From: an uncultured Pseudomonadales bacterium
GTDB taxonomy: Bacteria > Pseudomonadota > Gammaproteobacteria > Pseudomonadales > Porticoccaceae
DNA: 60,724 nucleotides
NCBI GenBank assembly: GCA_938092205.1
Contig: CALKMW010000004.1
Location: forward strand, 1 to 60,724
Reading direction: 5' to 3'
Shown: in pieces, positions 49,328-60,446 of the stretch
Position numbering within the stretch: the stretch's first letter is position 1
Layout: each line of letters starts with the position of its first letter
The notes under the pieces: model-generated
Told to the model about the DNA's origin: nothing
What the model saw: only the letters and a program-made list of their open reading frames with translations
Databases searched by the model: none
Position numbers and translations under genes: made by a program

Positions 49328-49666
49328 ATGCCAAAAATTGTATTTTTACCGCACCATGAAATTTGCCCAGAGGGTGCAGTTGTGGAAGCCGAAAAAGGCG
49401 AGAGCATCTGTGCCGCTGCACTGAGAAATGGTCTTGATATAGAACATGCCTGTGAGCTTTCATGTGCCTGCACCACCTGTCATGTGCATGTTAGAGAGGG
49501 TTTGGATTCTCTGTCTGAGGCCGATGAGCTAGAAGATGATTTCTTAGACAAAGCTTGGGGCTTAGACCCAGATTCAAGGCTGAGTTGTCAGGCAATGGTT
49601 GAAGAAGAAGACCTAGTGGTAGAGATACCTAAATACACCATTAATATGGTGTCTGAGCGACATTAA
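49328..49666 (+). CDS. fdx: [2Fe-2S] ferredoxin Fdx of the ISC system
   Basis: 112 residues, adrenodoxin-type. Cluster cysteines in HACELSCACTTCHVHVREG and the distal RLSCQAMV. Donates electrons to Fe-S assembly on IscU. 21 bases after hscA, before iscX. Confidence 0.96.
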   Translation: MPKIVFLPHHEICPEGAVVEAEKGESICAAALRNGLDIEHACELSCACTTCHVHVREGLDSLSEADELEDDFLDKAWGLDPDSRLSCQAMVEEEDLVVEIPKYTINMVSERH

Positions 49667-49678
49667 TAGGAGCTATAA

Positions 49679-49876
49679 ATGCTTAAATGGACCGATATAA
49701 ATGATATTGCCATTGAACTGGCAGATAATCACTCAGATATAGACCCGCAATATATTAATTTTGTCGATCTGCGTAAATTAATTCTCAGTATCGACGGTTT
49801 TTCTGATGACCCAGATCGCTGTGGTGAGAAAATCCTCGAAGCTATTCAAATGGCATGGATGGAAGAACTCGATTAA
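49679..49876 (+). CDS. iscX: Fe-S assembly protein IscX
   Basis: 65 residues, acidic. KWTDINDIAIELADNHSDID and WMEELD at the end match IscX/YfhJ, a small iron-responsive modulator that binds IscS. Closes the complete iscRSUA-hscBA-fdx-iscX operon. Confidence 0.95.
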   Translation: MLKWTDINDIAIELADNHSDIDPQYINFVDLRKLILSIDGFSDDPDRCGEKILEAIQMAWMEELD

Positions 49877-49908
49877 TTCAGGTTTAGCGCAATTGATTGA
49901 TAAAATCA

Positions 49909-49937
49909 TTGTGACCCGCCTGTGCAATAGGTAAAAT
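49909..49937 (+). promoter_or_regulatory. Predicted ndk promoter
   Basis: TTGTGA (49909-49914), 17 bases, TAAAAT (49932-49937), about 62 bases before the ndk ATG and separate from the isc operon. No terminator is evident after iscX, so isc read-through into ndk may also occur. Confidence 0.5.
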
Positions 49938-49999
49938 CCGCACCCACGCCGCTAAGGCAAAAATTACTATTAAATTAAAGTCCGAATTGGAGACATCAT

Positions 50000-50425
50000 A
50001 TGGCCGTTGAACGCACTCTTTCTATTATTAAACCTGATGCCGTAGCAAAAAATGCCGTGGGTCAAATCCTCAGCCGTTTTGAAGCCGCTGGACTACAGGT
50101 TGTTGGGCTTAAAATGCAACAGCTAACTCAAGAGCAAGCTGAAGGTTTTTATGCTGAGCACAGCGAACGTCCATTCTTTAAAGACCTTGTTGCTTTTATG
50201 ACTTCTGGCCCTGTTTCAGTTCAGGTATTGGAAGGCGAAGGTGCTATCTTAAAGAATCGTGATCTTATGGGTGCGACTAACCCTAAAGAAGCTGATGCTG
50301 GTACTATTCGTGCTGACTTTGCTACTTCAATTGATGCTAATGCAGTTCACGGATCAGATTCTGAAACCTCTGCAGCACGCGAAGTTGCTTACTTTTTCAG
50401 CGATAACGAGATTTGTGCTCGTTAA
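50000..50425 (+). CDS. ndk: Nucleoside diphosphate kinase
   Basis: 141 residues. [15 protein letters not shown] at the start and the phosphorylated His in NAVHGSDS. Balances NTP and dNTP pools. The order iscX-ndk-rlmN is that of Pseudomonas. Confidence 0.97.
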   Translation: MAVERTLSIIKPDAVAKNAVGQILSRFEAAGLQVVGLKMQQLTQEQAEGFYAEHSERPFFKDLVAFMTSGPVSVQVLEGEGAILKNRDLMGATNPKEADAGTIRADFATSIDANAVHGSDSETSAAREVAYFFSDNEICAR

Positions 50426-50442
50426 TTATTGCGAGATAAATA

Positions 50443-51612
50443 ATGCCTGATAGTGCATTAAATACAGCTGAGCAGTTCACGCCCCAGCCGGTTAAAACTA
50501 ACCTGTTGGGGCTTTCTGTTTCCAAGCTAGGCGATTTCTTCGAGCAGTTAGGGGAGAAGCGGTTTCGTGCCACGCAAATGGTGAAGTGGATTCATCAGAT
50601 GGGGGAGCAGGATTTTGATCAGATGACCAATCTATCAAAATCGCTGCGTGAAAAACTTCACGAAACGGCAGAAGTTCGCCTGCCTGAAGTGGTTAGCTGT
50701 CAAGATTCCACCGATGGCACCCGCAAATGGCTAATTAAAGTCGAAGGCGGAAGCTGTATTGAAATGGTCTATATTCCTGAAAAGGATCGTGGCACCCTCT
50801 GTGTGTCATCGCAAATTGGCTGTGCATTGGATTGCAGTTTTTGTGCAACAGGCAAACAGGGTTTTAATCGCGATCTCAGCACAGCGGAAATTATTGGTCA
50901 GCTATGGATAGCCGCCCAATCATTTGATCAATTTGCAGCTAAGGCACCACGAAGGGTAAGTAATGTGGTGATGATGGGCATGGGTGAGCCACTAATGAAC
51001 TTCAATAATGTGGTTGATGCGATGAATTTGATGATGGAAGACAATGCCTACGGGCTGTCAAAGCGTCGAGTTACCCTAAGTACCGCTGGTGTGGTTCCTG
51101 CATTGGATCAATTGGCCGGTGTAACCGATGTGTCTCTGGCAATCTCTCTACATGCGCCCAACGATGAGTTGCGCAATGAGTTAGTGCCTATTAATCGCAA
51201 ATACAACCTTGCACAATTTGTTGAAAGCGCTAAGAACTATATTGAAAAAATGCCCGATAACCGGCGCAAGGCAACGGTTGAGTATACCTTGATGGATCAG
51301 GTTAATGACCGCTCTGTGCATGCCCGAGAATTGGCCATATTACTGAAAGATCTACCCTGTAAAATAAATCTTATTCCGTTTAACCCATTCCCTGGGTCTG
51401 ATTACAAGCGAGTGACCAATACTGCACTCAATCGTTTTCGAGACATTCTACAGGGGGAAGGGTACACTGTGACGGTGCGCACAACGCGTGGTGATGATAT
51501 TGCCGCGGCCTGTGGCCAACTTGCAGGTGAGGTTAATGACAGAACCAAACGCCAACAACGCTACAAGAATAAGCTGGCGGCGGAAGAAGTTCCAATTAAA
51601 CTGCTAGACTAA
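50443..51612 (+). CDS. rlmN: Dual-specificity 23S rRNA/tRNA m2A methyltransferase RlmN
   Basis: 389 residues, radical SAM enzyme. The [4Fe-4S] motif CxxxCxxC is [34 protein letters not shown] and the methyl-carrying Cys in AACGQLAGE are present. Methylates A2503 of 23S rRNA and A37 of some tRNAs. Normally pilF and rodZ lie between rlmN and ispG in Pseudomonas; here only 52 bases separate them. Confidence 0.96.
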   Translation: MPDSALNTAEQFTPQPVKTNLLGLSVSKLGDFFEQLGEKRFRATQMVKWIHQMGEQDFDQMTNLSKSLREKLHETAEVRLPEVVSCQDSTDGTRKWLIKVEGGSCIEMVYIPEKDRGTLCVSSQIGCALDCSFCATGKQGFNRDLSTAEIIGQLWIAAQSFDQFAAKAPRRVSNVVMMGMGEPLMNFNNVVDAMNLMMEDNAYGLSKRRVTLSTAGVVPALDQLAGVTDVSLAISLHAPNDELRNELVPINRKYNLAQFVESAKNYIEKMPDNRRKATVEYTLMDQVNDRSVHARELAILLKDLPCKINLIPFNPFPGSDYKRVTNTALNRFRDILQGEGYTVTVRTTRGDDIAAACGQLAGEVNDRTKRQQRYKNKLAAEEVPIKLLD

Positions 51613-51664
51613 TTATTCGATAGCTAGTGATCACAAAGACAGAGAAGCCAAGAGATTAAATACT

Positions 51665-52789
51665 GTGTTTAGCGGAAACCCCATAGTAAGACGTAAATCT
51701 CGACAAATTATGGTCGGTGATGTACCTGTGGGTGGTGATGCACCTATTTCTGTGCAAAGTATGACCAATACCAGTACCTCTGATGTTGCGGCCACTGTGG
51801 CACAGATTGAAAGAATTCAACAGGCTGGTGCAGATATTGTACGGGTCTCAGTTCCCTCTATAGAAGAAGCCGAAGCTTTTGGCCAAATCCGCAAGCTGGT
51901 TAATATCCCTTTAGTAGCAGATATTCACTTTGATCATAATATTGCCCTGCGGGTAGCTGATTTAGGCGTAGATTGCCTGCGTATTAACCCGGGTAATATT
52001 ACTCGTGAAGATCGCCTTCGCGAGGTTATTGCCAAAGCTAAGGATAAAAATATTCCGATTAGAATTGGCGTCAATGCTGGTTCATTGGGTAAAGACTTAC
52101 TGCGCAAATACAACGAACCCACCGCTGAAGCGATGGTTGAGTCGGCAATGCGCAATGTCGATCTTTTAGATAAGTATAACTTTCAAGATTTTAAAGTCAG
52201 CGTCAAAGCCTCAGACGTTTTTATGGCAGTAGATGCTTATCGCGATCTAGCTAAACGCATTGAGCAGCCACTGCATTTAGGTATTACCGAAGCCGGTGGG
52301 TTACGCTCTGGTACGGTAAAGTCGGCGATTGGTCTGGGTGCTCTATTGATGGACGGGATTGGCGATACAGTGCGTATTTCCCTAGCCGCGGACCCTGCCG
52401 AAGAGGCGCGAGTGGCATGGGATATGCTGCGCAGTTTGCGCTTACGCAGTAAAGGCATAAACTTTATTGCCTGTCCCAGCTGTTCTCGGCAAAATTTTGA
52501 TGTGATTAAAACGGTTAATGAACTAGAAAACAGGCTCGAAGATATCACTGTGCCTATGGATGTATCCATTATTGGCTGTATAGTTAATGGCCCGGGTGAG
52601 GCAAAAGAGTCTGACTTTGGTTTAACCGGGGGAACACCGGATAATCTTGTGTATCTTGATGGTAAGCCAGATCATAAATTAGAGCAGGGCAACCTAGTTA
52701 ACCAGCTAGAAAAAGAAATTCGCGCCAAGGCTCAGATAAAACAGGCTCAATTAGAAACTGCACAACAGAATATAATAGCTAAGGGCTAG
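51665..52789 (+). CDS. ispG: 4-hydroxy-3-methylbut-2-en-1-yl diphosphate synthase (flavodoxin)
   Basis: 374 residues. Penultimate step of MEP isoprenoid synthesis, a [4Fe-4S] enzyme. [12 protein letters not shown] and [11 protein letters not shown] in the TIM barrel; cluster cysteines in [11 protein letters not shown] and [18 protein letters not shown] start at 51665 gives the usual N terminus ([18 protein letters not shown]). Confidence 0.96.
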   Translation: MFSGNPIVRRKSRQIMVGDVPVGGDAPISVQSMTNTSTSDVAATVAQIERIQQAGADIVRVSVPSIEEAEAFGQIRKLVNIPLVADIHFDHNIALRVADLGVDCLRINPGNITREDRLREVIAKAKDKNIPIRIGVNAGSLGKDLLRKYNEPTAEAMVESAMRNVDLLDKYNFQDFKVSVKASDVFMAVDAYRDLAKRIEQPLHLGITEAGGLRSGTVKSAIGLGALLMDGIGDTVRISLAADPAEEARVAWDMLRSLRLRSKGINFIACPSCSRQNFDVIKTVNELENRLEDITVPMDVSIIGCIVNGPGEAKESDFGLTGGTPDNLVYLDGKPDHKLEQGNLVNQLEKEIRAKAQIKQAQLETAQQNIIAKG

Positions 52790-52820
52790 TAAAGGGAAAA
52801 AGCGCTTTGGGGATGTACAG

Positions 52821-54095
52821 ATGAAAATCCAGTCGATAAGGGGAATGAACGATTTGCTTCCCGAGCATTCTGCTATTTGGCAGTACGTCGAAGCGACCTT
52901 AGCTCGTATGCTTGCGGCCTATAGCTACAAAGAAATTCGCTTTCCTATCCTAGAAAAAACCGATTTATTTAAACGTGCTGTGGGCGAAGTCACAGATATC
53001 GTTGAAAAAGAAATGTACAGCTTTGACGATCGTAATGGTGATCGACTCAGTTTGCGCCCTGAGGGGACAGCTGGCTGTGTCCGTGCTTGCATACAAAATG
53101 GCTTATTACACAATCAAACACAGCGACTTTGGTATACCGGCCCCATGTTTCGACACGAGCGGCCACAAAAAGGTCGTCTACGTCAGTTTCATCAAATAGG
53201 TGTTGAAGCCTTTGGCCTAGCAGGCCCAGATATTGATGCTGAGTTATTGCTTTTAACGGCGCGTCTGTGGCGCGAGCTAAATATCGATCAAGCCCTTGAG
53301 TTGCAAATCAACTCCTTGGGTACGGCTGAAGAGCGTGCGACATATCGCCAAGCGTTAGTTGCCTATCTAGACGGCTACAAAAATGATTTAGACGAGGATA
53401 GTCAGCGACGCTTAAGTACTAATCCCTTGCGTATTTTGGATAGCAAAAATCCAGATACGCAATTATTGCTCAAAAATGCACCTGCACTTAATGACTTTTT
53501 AGGTGCTGAATCAAAACAACATTTTGAGCAAATTTGTGCTGTACTCGATAATGCCGGTGTTAGTTATGTCATCAATCCAAAACTAGTAAGAGGCTTGGAT
53601 TACTACTCGCAAACCGTATTTGAGTGGGTGACAACAAGCTTAGGTGCTCAGGGCACTATCTGTGCCGGTGGGCGCTATGATAGCCTAGTCGAATTGCTGG
53701 GCGGTAAGCCTTGTTCTGCTGTGGGATTGGCTATTGGTTTAGAGCGTTTAATAATGTTGCTTGACGAGTTGGGCGCAGTGCCTGATAGTGTCGACCAGCA
53801 AGTAGATATGTATTTAGTCGCCGTAGGTGACGAATCCTATCAGGCTATGCAATTAGCCGAGCAGTTGCGAACAGCTTTGCCAGCCATTCGTATAGAAACA
53901 CACTGTGGTGGTGGCAGTTTTAAATCGCAAATTAAAAAAGCCGATAAAAGCGGTGCTGCGGTGGCCATTATTTTAGGTGAGGATGAATTATCATCCAACA
54001 CCGTGCAAGTAAAGTTCCTGCGACAGGAGCGACCCCAAGAGACAGTTGACCAGGCAAGCTTGGTTGAATTTTTAACAACAAATTTTGAAAAATAA
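52821..54095 (+). CDS. hisS: Histidyl-tRNA synthetase
   Basis: 424 residues, as in E. coli. IRGMNDLLP at the start, motif 2 region [18 protein letters not shown], histidine-A motif [15 protein letters not shown] and motif 3 [11 protein letters not shown], then the anticodon-binding domain. In the conserved ispG-hisS-yfgM-bamB-der series. Confidence 0.97.
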   Translation: MKIQSIRGMNDLLPEHSAIWQYVEATLARMLAAYSYKEIRFPILEKTDLFKRAVGEVTDIVEKEMYSFDDRNGDRLSLRPEGTAGCVRACIQNGLLHNQTQRLWYTGPMFRHERPQKGRLRQFHQIGVEAFGLAGPDIDAELLLLTARLWRELNIDQALELQINSLGTAEERATYRQALVAYLDGYKNDLDEDSQRRLSTNPLRILDSKNPDTQLLLKNAPALNDFLGAESKQHFEQICAVLDNAGVSYVINPKLVRGLDYYSQTVFEWVTTSLGAQGTICAGGRYDSLVELLGGKPCSAVGLAIGLERLIMLLDELGAVPDSVDQQVDMYLVAVGDESYQAMQLAEQLRTALPAIRIETHCGGGSFKSQIKKADKSGAAVAIILGEDELSSNTVQVKFLRQERPQETVDQASLVEFLTTNFEK

Positions 54096-54104
54096 GGAAC
54101 GATT

Positions 54105-54794
54105 GTGTCAGATAACTTATCCGAAGAAGAACAAATAGAAGCGTTTAAGCAATGGTGGGTAGATAATGGTCTCAAGCTTGTTGCAGCAGCTGTTATAGCC
54201 ATAGGCGGAACCCTAAGCTGGCAGGGCTGGCAGAGTTCTCAGCAAGAGTATGCCGAACAGGGATCGGCGATTTACTCAGCTATGATCGATATTGCCACTA
54301 CCGAAACTGATCAGCCTTTAACTGATGAGCAAAAGCAGGACATCAATGCATCTGCAGATCAGCTAAAACAAGATTTTTCTGATACTGGTTACGCGCACCT
54401 ATCCGCACTTCTAAAAGCTAAATTAGCTGTTGATGCAGATGAGTTAGAGGGCGCCGCTAGCGAATTACAGTGGGTACTTGATAATGACCCAGCAGAAGAG
54501 ATTAGATTGCTGGCTAGCCTGCGTTTGGCGAGAGTTGAAGCAGCAAAAGGAAATGCCGAAAAAGCCCTAGCCTTACTTGATGGGCAAGATGCAGGGAAAT
54601 TGACCTCGGCTTATGAAGAAGCAAAAGGGGATTTTCATCTATCTATGGGTCATTTAGAAGCTGCATATAGCGCTTACCAATTGGCCTTAGACACAGAAGA
54701 GTCAGGGAATTCTACTCAGCTATCTATTTTGCGTTTGAAGTTAAGCCAAGCGAAACCTGTTGCTGAAGCTGAAGAGACACAGGGCGAGTCTTAA
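54105..54794 (+). CDS. yfgM: YfgM family TPR ancillary translocon factor
   Basis: 229 residues. A short acidic head, one membrane helix (about 21-39), then a periplasmic TPR-like helical domain (LLASLRLARVEAAKGNAEKA, DFHLSMGHLEAAYSAYQLAL). YfgM associates with SecYEG and PpiD to pass on exported proteins. GTG start 54105 with AAGGA upstream. Overlaps bamB by one base. Confidence 0.9.
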   Translation: MSDNLSEEEQIEAFKQWWVDNGLKLVAAAVIAIGGTLSWQGWQSSQQEYAEQGSAIYSAMIDIATTETDQPLTDEQKQDINASADQLKQDFSDTGYAHLSALLKAKLAVDADELEGAASELQWVLDNDPAEEIRLLASLRLARVEAAKGNAEKALALLDGQDAGKLTSAYEEAKGDFHLSMGHLEAAYSAYQLALDTEESGNSTQLSILRLKLSQAKPVAEAEETQGES

Positions 54795-55945
54795 TGAAAA
54801 TTAGCAGGTCAATTTTTGCCATATCAGTCAGCTTAGCTTTGATGTCTGGCTGTAGTATTTTTTCTGCAAATGATGAAATAGAACCTGCTAAATTAGAAGA
54901 TTTTGATCAGAAAATTTCCTTAACTAGGGTTTGGTCAGCTAAACCAGCGGTTTCCAATAATAGTTACTGGAATCCGTTAAAGATGGCGGCAAGTGAACAA
55001 ACGGTGTTTGCCGCAGATCACAGCGGAACGGTGGCTGCCTTAGACGTTGTTGCTGGCAGTGAGACATGGTCGGTTAATTTAGAACTGCCAATTTCTGGTG
55101 GCCTTGGCTACGGTGATCAAAAAGTTGTTTTCGGTACTATCGAGGGGCAAGTTTATAGCTTAAATGCTGAAGATGGTTCCGTTTTATGGTCGTCCTCAGT
55201 CAGCTCAGAGATTCTCTCAACCCCATCGGTTAATAGCGATATAGTTGTTGCCCAGAGTATTGATAATCGCATCTACACTTTTGATGCTGAAACCGGCAAA
55301 GAGCTATGGCAGCACGACGCGGGCGCACCAATTCTCAGTGTTCGCGGTAATAGCTCATCGGTGATATTGAATAATACTGTGATAGCGGCATTCGATAACG
55401 GCAAGCTAATTGCTTTCAATAGCGAAAATGGGTTACTTATCTGGGAAACACGCCTGGCAGTCCCCAAGGGTAGAACAGAGCTTGAGCGTATGATCGATAT
55501 TGATGGTGAACCCATTTTAGTGGGCGATATTATATATTCGGTTAGTTATCAGGGTCGTTTAGGCGCCCTGACTCGGGGAACGGGCAGAAATTTGTGGTTC
55601 CAAGACAGTTCGTCACACTTCAGCCCGGCCTATAATGAAGGTAAGTTGTTTGTCACAGAGGCAAAAAACCATTCAGTAAAAGCCTTTAAAGCCGGTAATG
55701 GTCAACTATTGTGGACTAATGATCAGTTAGAATACCGCGAACTTAATGGTCCCGCTGACTTTGATAATACTGTGGCGGTTGCTGATGCGGAGGGTTATTT
55801 ACATCTTCTTGATCCAGAAACCGGTGTTTTTGTCGGTCGAGCAAAGGTTGATGGCAGTGGTGTAAGTGCGCCTCTTCTAGTGGTAGGTGAAACGCTTTTG
55901 GTCCAGTCGAATAATGGCTCGGTAAGCGCGTTTAAAATTCAATAG
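54794..55945 (+). CDS. bamB: Outer membrane assembly lipoprotein BamB
   Basis: 383 residues. Lipoprotein signal ending LMSGC, then an eight-bladed PQQ-like beta-propeller with repeated GxxxWxxxL-type blades (LDVVAGSETWSVNL, LNAEDGSVLWSSSV, FDAETGKELWQHDA). Supports BamA in outer-membrane protein insertion. Its stop is followed closely by the terminator at 55974. Confidence 0.95.
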   Translation: MKISRSIFAISVSLALMSGCSIFSANDEIEPAKLEDFDQKISLTRVWSAKPAVSNNSYWNPLKMAASEQTVFAADHSGTVAALDVVAGSETWSVNLELPISGGLGYGDQKVVFGTIEGQVYSLNAEDGSVLWSSSVSSEILSTPSVNSDIVVAQSIDNRIYTFDAETGKELWQHDAGAPILSVRGNSSSVILNNTVIAAFDNGKLIAFNSENGLLIWETRLAVPKGRTELERMIDIDGEPILVGDIIYSVSYQGRLGALTRGTGRNLWFQDSSSHFSPAYNEGKLFVTEAKNHSVKAFKAGNGQLLWTNDQLEYRELNGPADFDNTVAVADAEGYLHLLDPETGVFVGRAKVDGSGVSAPLLVVGETLLVQSNNGSVSAFKIQ

Positions 55946-55973
55946 GGATTATTATCCCGCAATGCAGTAAAAT

Positions 55974-56001
55974 GCCGCACATTAACAGTGCGGCTTTTTT
56001 T
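55974..56001 (+). terminator. Intrinsic terminator between bamB and der
   Basis: GCCGCAC (55974-55980), loop ATTAACA, GTGCGGC (55988-55994) and seven Ts (55995-56001): a textbook terminator. The T tract ends only four bases before the der ATG at 56006. A smaller stem, GGGAT-TATT-ATCCC (55945-55958), precedes it at the bamB stop. Confidence 0.85.
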
Positions 56002-56005
56002 ATTT

Positions 56006-57400
56006 ATGATTCCAGTTATAGCTCTTGTCGGACGCCCCAATGTGGGTAAGTCCACTATCTTTAATCGACTCACTCGTAGTCGAGACGCCTTGGTGGCCAA
56101 CTATTCAGGCCTAACACGCGATCGAAAATACGGTGAGGGCGAGATGTTTGAGCGCCGTTTTATGGTGATAGATACGGGTGGTATCAGCGGTGAAGAACAG
56201 GGCATTGACGCTGGCATGGCCGAGCAATCTCTTCTAGCCATGGATGAAGCGGATATCGTGCTATTTGTGGTGGATTGTAAATCAGGTATTGTCGCAGCCG
56301 ACTACACAATTGCTGAAAAGCTGCGTCAAAAGAACCGCAAGGTCTATTTGGTAGCCAATAAAATTGATGGCGTCGACCCTGCTGAAGCCCTTGCCGATTT
56401 TTATCAACTGGGTTTTTCTGGCATGTTCCCCACTACCGCTACCCATGGTCGTGGTGTTAAATCCATGATGGAAGAATTATTAGAGCCTTTTGCCCCAGTG
56501 GTTGCAGAAGAGGCCGATAATGACAGTATTAAAATTGGTGTAGTAGGGCGTCCCAACGTGGGTAAATCTACCCTAGTGAATCGATTGCTGGGTGAAGACC
56601 GTGTGGTGGTCTACGATATGCCTGGAACCACTAGAGACTCCGTATATATTGATTATGAACGCGACGAAACCAAATACACCCTTATTGATACTGCCGGTAT
56701 TAGAAAGCGTAAAAATATAAAGCTAGCGATTGAAAAATTCTCCATCGTTAAAACCTTGCAGGCGATAGATGATGCCAATGTTGTGGTGCTGTTGGTTGAT
56801 GCGCAAGAGGGTTTGGTTGAGCAAGATTTACACCTGATGGGCTCTGTTATTGATGCCGGTCGTGGGTTGGTTGTAGCAATTAATAAATGGGATGGTCTCG
56901 ATAATGATAAGCGCGAGCATATTAAGGTTGAGATAAAACGCCGACTACGGTTTGCCGAATTTGCCGACGTGCACTTTATATCAGCGCTGCATGGCACTGG
57001 TGTGGGTCATCTTTATAAGTCGATTAATGATGCCTATCGCGCCGCGACCGATGCCTTGAGTACAACCAGACTGACTAAAATCCTTGAGGGTGCGGTAGAA
57101 GATCACCAGCCACCCATGGTGCACAACCGCCGTATTAAACTGCGTTATGCTCATGCTGGCGGAAGAAACCCCCCAGTGATTATTATCCATGGTAATCAAA
57201 CAGACTCTGTACCCGCACAGTACACCAGATATTTAGAAAAGGTATTCCGTCGGCAGCTAGGTTTGCATGGAACGCCTATTCGCGTCGAGTATCGCACTAG
57301 CGATAACCCCTACAAAAATAAGGCGGTTAAACCTGGTGATAGACCAGCGCAACGCGGCAAAAAAATTACTAAGTACAGTAAGCGTAACGAAAAGAAATAA
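56006..57400 (+). CDS. der: Ribosome assembly GTPase Der (EngA)
   Basis: 464 residues. Two consecutive GTPase domains, each with GRPNVGKST (about residues 9-17 and 180-190), DTGGI/DTAGI switch 2 and NKID/NKWD specificity loops, then a KH-like C-terminal domain ending in a basic tail. Essential for 50S assembly. ATG 56006 gives MIPVIALVGRPNVGKS, the family N terminus; the in-frame GTG at 55988 lies in the terminator stem. No Shine-Dalgarno is visible. Confidence 0.95.
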   Translation: MIPVIALVGRPNVGKSTIFNRLTRSRDALVANYSGLTRDRKYGEGEMFERRFMVIDTGGISGEEQGIDAGMAEQSLLAMDEADIVLFVVDCKSGIVAADYTIAEKLRQKNRKVYLVANKIDGVDPAEALADFYQLGFSGMFPTTATHGRGVKSMMEELLEPFAPVVAEEADNDSIKIGVVGRPNVGKSTLVNRLLGEDRVVVYDMPGTTRDSVYIDYERDETKYTLIDTAGIRKRKNIKLAIEKFSIVKTLQAIDDANVVVLLVDAQEGLVEQDLHLMGSVIDAGRGLVVAINKWDGLDNDKREHIKVEIKRRLRFAEFADVHFISALHGTGVGHLYKSINDAYRAATDALSTTRLTKILEGAVEDHQPPMVHNRRIKLRYAHAGGRNPPVIIIHGNQTDSVPAQYTRYLEKVFRRQLGLHGTPIRVEYRTSDNPYKNKAVKPGDRPAQRGKKITKYSKRNEKK

Positions 57401-58753
57401 TTAGCCTAGGGTTTTATTGTTTTTAGCAGTTACTGCAAGTAGTAACTGCCCATCAGCTAATTGGCCGGTAAGGCTGTCGCCTGTGGTTACCCCATCAATC
57501 GAATTAATTACCTTGCCATCCGTATTGCGAACAACCGCATAGCCACGCCCCAATGTTTTTAGCGGGCTCACCGTATCTAAGAGGTGCATAGATTGGGCCA
57601 GCTTAAGTTCAAGCCTTTCTTGTTTTTGGTTAATAGCCTTTTTAAGCTGCTTTACTGCAAGCGATAATTTTTGTTGTTTTGCTTCAATTTGATATTTAGG
57701 GCTTTGCCGACATAGTTGCTCAGTTAGCTGATTGCCTTGAATTCGATAACCCTCTAATTTAGCGCTAATGGCGCGACGAAGACGAATATCCAAATGGTCC
57801 AGATGTTGAGCCTGTTGCTGTAGCTTAGTGCCCGGATGTTGTAAGCGTTTTTGCAGATGACCAAGCTGTTGTTGATAGCCGCCTAAAATTCGGCGCTGAA
57901 TATCATATAACAATGATTGATAACGGCTAAATTGTGCATGCATCTGTTGCCCATCGGGGCTGATTAACTCTGCTGCCGCTGAGGGTGTAGGCGCGCGCAA
58001 ATCAGATACAAAATCGGCAATCGTAAAATCAATTTCGTGGCCCACAGCGCTGATAATGGGTAACCGACTAGCGGCAATGGCTCGCGCTACTTCCTCGGTA
58101 TTAAAAGACCATAAATCTTCAAGTGAACCACCACCGCGGCTAATAATTAAGGCATCCAAGTGTTGGCAACTATTGGCATCAGCCAGCGCTTTAATAATTT
58201 GCGCGGGTGCCTCATCGCCCTGCACTGCGGTAGGGAATATACTTATTTTTATCGCCGGAAAGCGCCTTTTAAGTACCGATAAAATATCTTTAATAGCTGC
58301 GCCAGTGGTGGAAGTGATAATGCCAATATGCCCAGTTGAGGCAGGCACGGGGCGTTTATTTTCTGGACTGAATAGGCCCTCAGCCGAGAGCTTGGCTTTT
58401 AACTCTTCAAATTGGCGCTGCAGGGCGCCAAAACCCGCTTCTTCCATATGTTCAATAATTAACTGATAGTCGCCGCGATCTTCATACAGCCCAGGTTTAC
58501 AGCGCACCAACACCTGCATACCGTTTTTGGGTCGAAATTTAACCCGCTGATTGGCATTGCGAAACATAGCGCAACGCACCTGAGCATTTTTGTCCTTTAA
58601 ACTAAGATACCAGTGTCCAGATGCGGGGCAGGCAAAATTGGAAATTTCACCCTCAACCCACAGCATAGGAAAATTGATTTCCAGTAGTTGCCTAACCCTG
58701 CGGTTAAGTTCACTAATGGAGAATATTTGGCGTTCGCTGGTTATATTATTCAT
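57401..58753 (-). CDS. xseA: Exodeoxyribonuclease VII large subunit
   Basis: 450 residues. N-terminal OB fold (LWVEGEISNFACPASGHWYL), the catalytic domain (GIITSTTGAAIKDILSVLKR, ISRGGGSLEDLW, SAVGHEIDFTIADF) and a long coiled coil (about 260-390). With XseB it degrades single-stranded DNA. The stop abuts the der stop with no gap; divergent to guaB, the E. coli order. Confidence 0.96.
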   Translation of the reverse strand: MNNITSERQIFSISELNRRVRQLLEINFPMLWVEGEISNFACPASGHWYLSLKDKNAQVRCAMFRNANQRVKFRPKNGMQVLVRCKPGLYEDRGDYQLIIEHMEEAGFGALQRQFEELKAKLSAEGLFSPENKRPVPASTGHIGIITSTTGAAIKDILSVLKRRFPAIKISIFPTAVQGDEAPAQIIKALADANSCQHLDALIISRGGGSLEDLWSFNTEEVARAIAASRLPIISAVGHEIDFTIADFVSDLRAPTPSAAAELISPDGQQMHAQFSRYQSLLYDIQRRILGGYQQQLGHLQKRLQHPGTKLQQQAQHLDHLDIRLRRAISAKLEGYRIQGNQLTEQLCRQSPKYQIEAKQQKLSLAVKQLKKAINQKQERLELKLAQSMHLLDTVSPLKTLGRGYAVVRNTDGKVINSIDGVTTGDSLTGQLADGQLLLAVTAKNNKTLG

Positions 58754-58826
58754 TGCGCTATTGTAGGTTTAGATAGCAACTAAAGTCACTAGCCGAGTAA
58801 CTATTCTTAAGAACGCGAGATAGTAG

Positions 58827-58856
58827 TTGTTTACTCAGGGCGGTGGGATGTATAAT
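58827..58856 (+). promoter_or_regulatory. Predicted guaB promoter
   Basis: TTGTTT (58827-58832), 18 bases, a perfect TATAAT (58851-58856), about 41 bases before the guaB ATG. A GC-rich segment (CAGGGCGGTGGG) fills the spacer. I see no PurR-type palindrome. Confidence 0.55.
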
Positions 58857-58888
58857 GCACTGCTTACTTTTAAAACTAGCTGAGGTAA

Positions 58889-60373
<1,485 letters not shown>

Positions 60374-60403
60374 TCCGAACGGGTTGTTAGGTAAACTATG
60401 ATT

Positions 60404-60429
60404 AGGGGCTGCGCACAGGTGCAGCCTCT
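60404..60429 (+). other. Hairpin between guaB and guaA, possible attenuator
   Basis: AGGGGCTGC (60404-60412), loop GCACAGGT and GCAGCCTCT (60421-60429) form a nine-base-pair stem with one G-T pair. It is followed by TTGTTT, a broken T tract. It could partly reduce guaA transcription, or be a processing structure; termination would be weak. Confidence 0.4.
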
Positions 60430-60446
60430 TTGTTTAAGGTAAGCTA

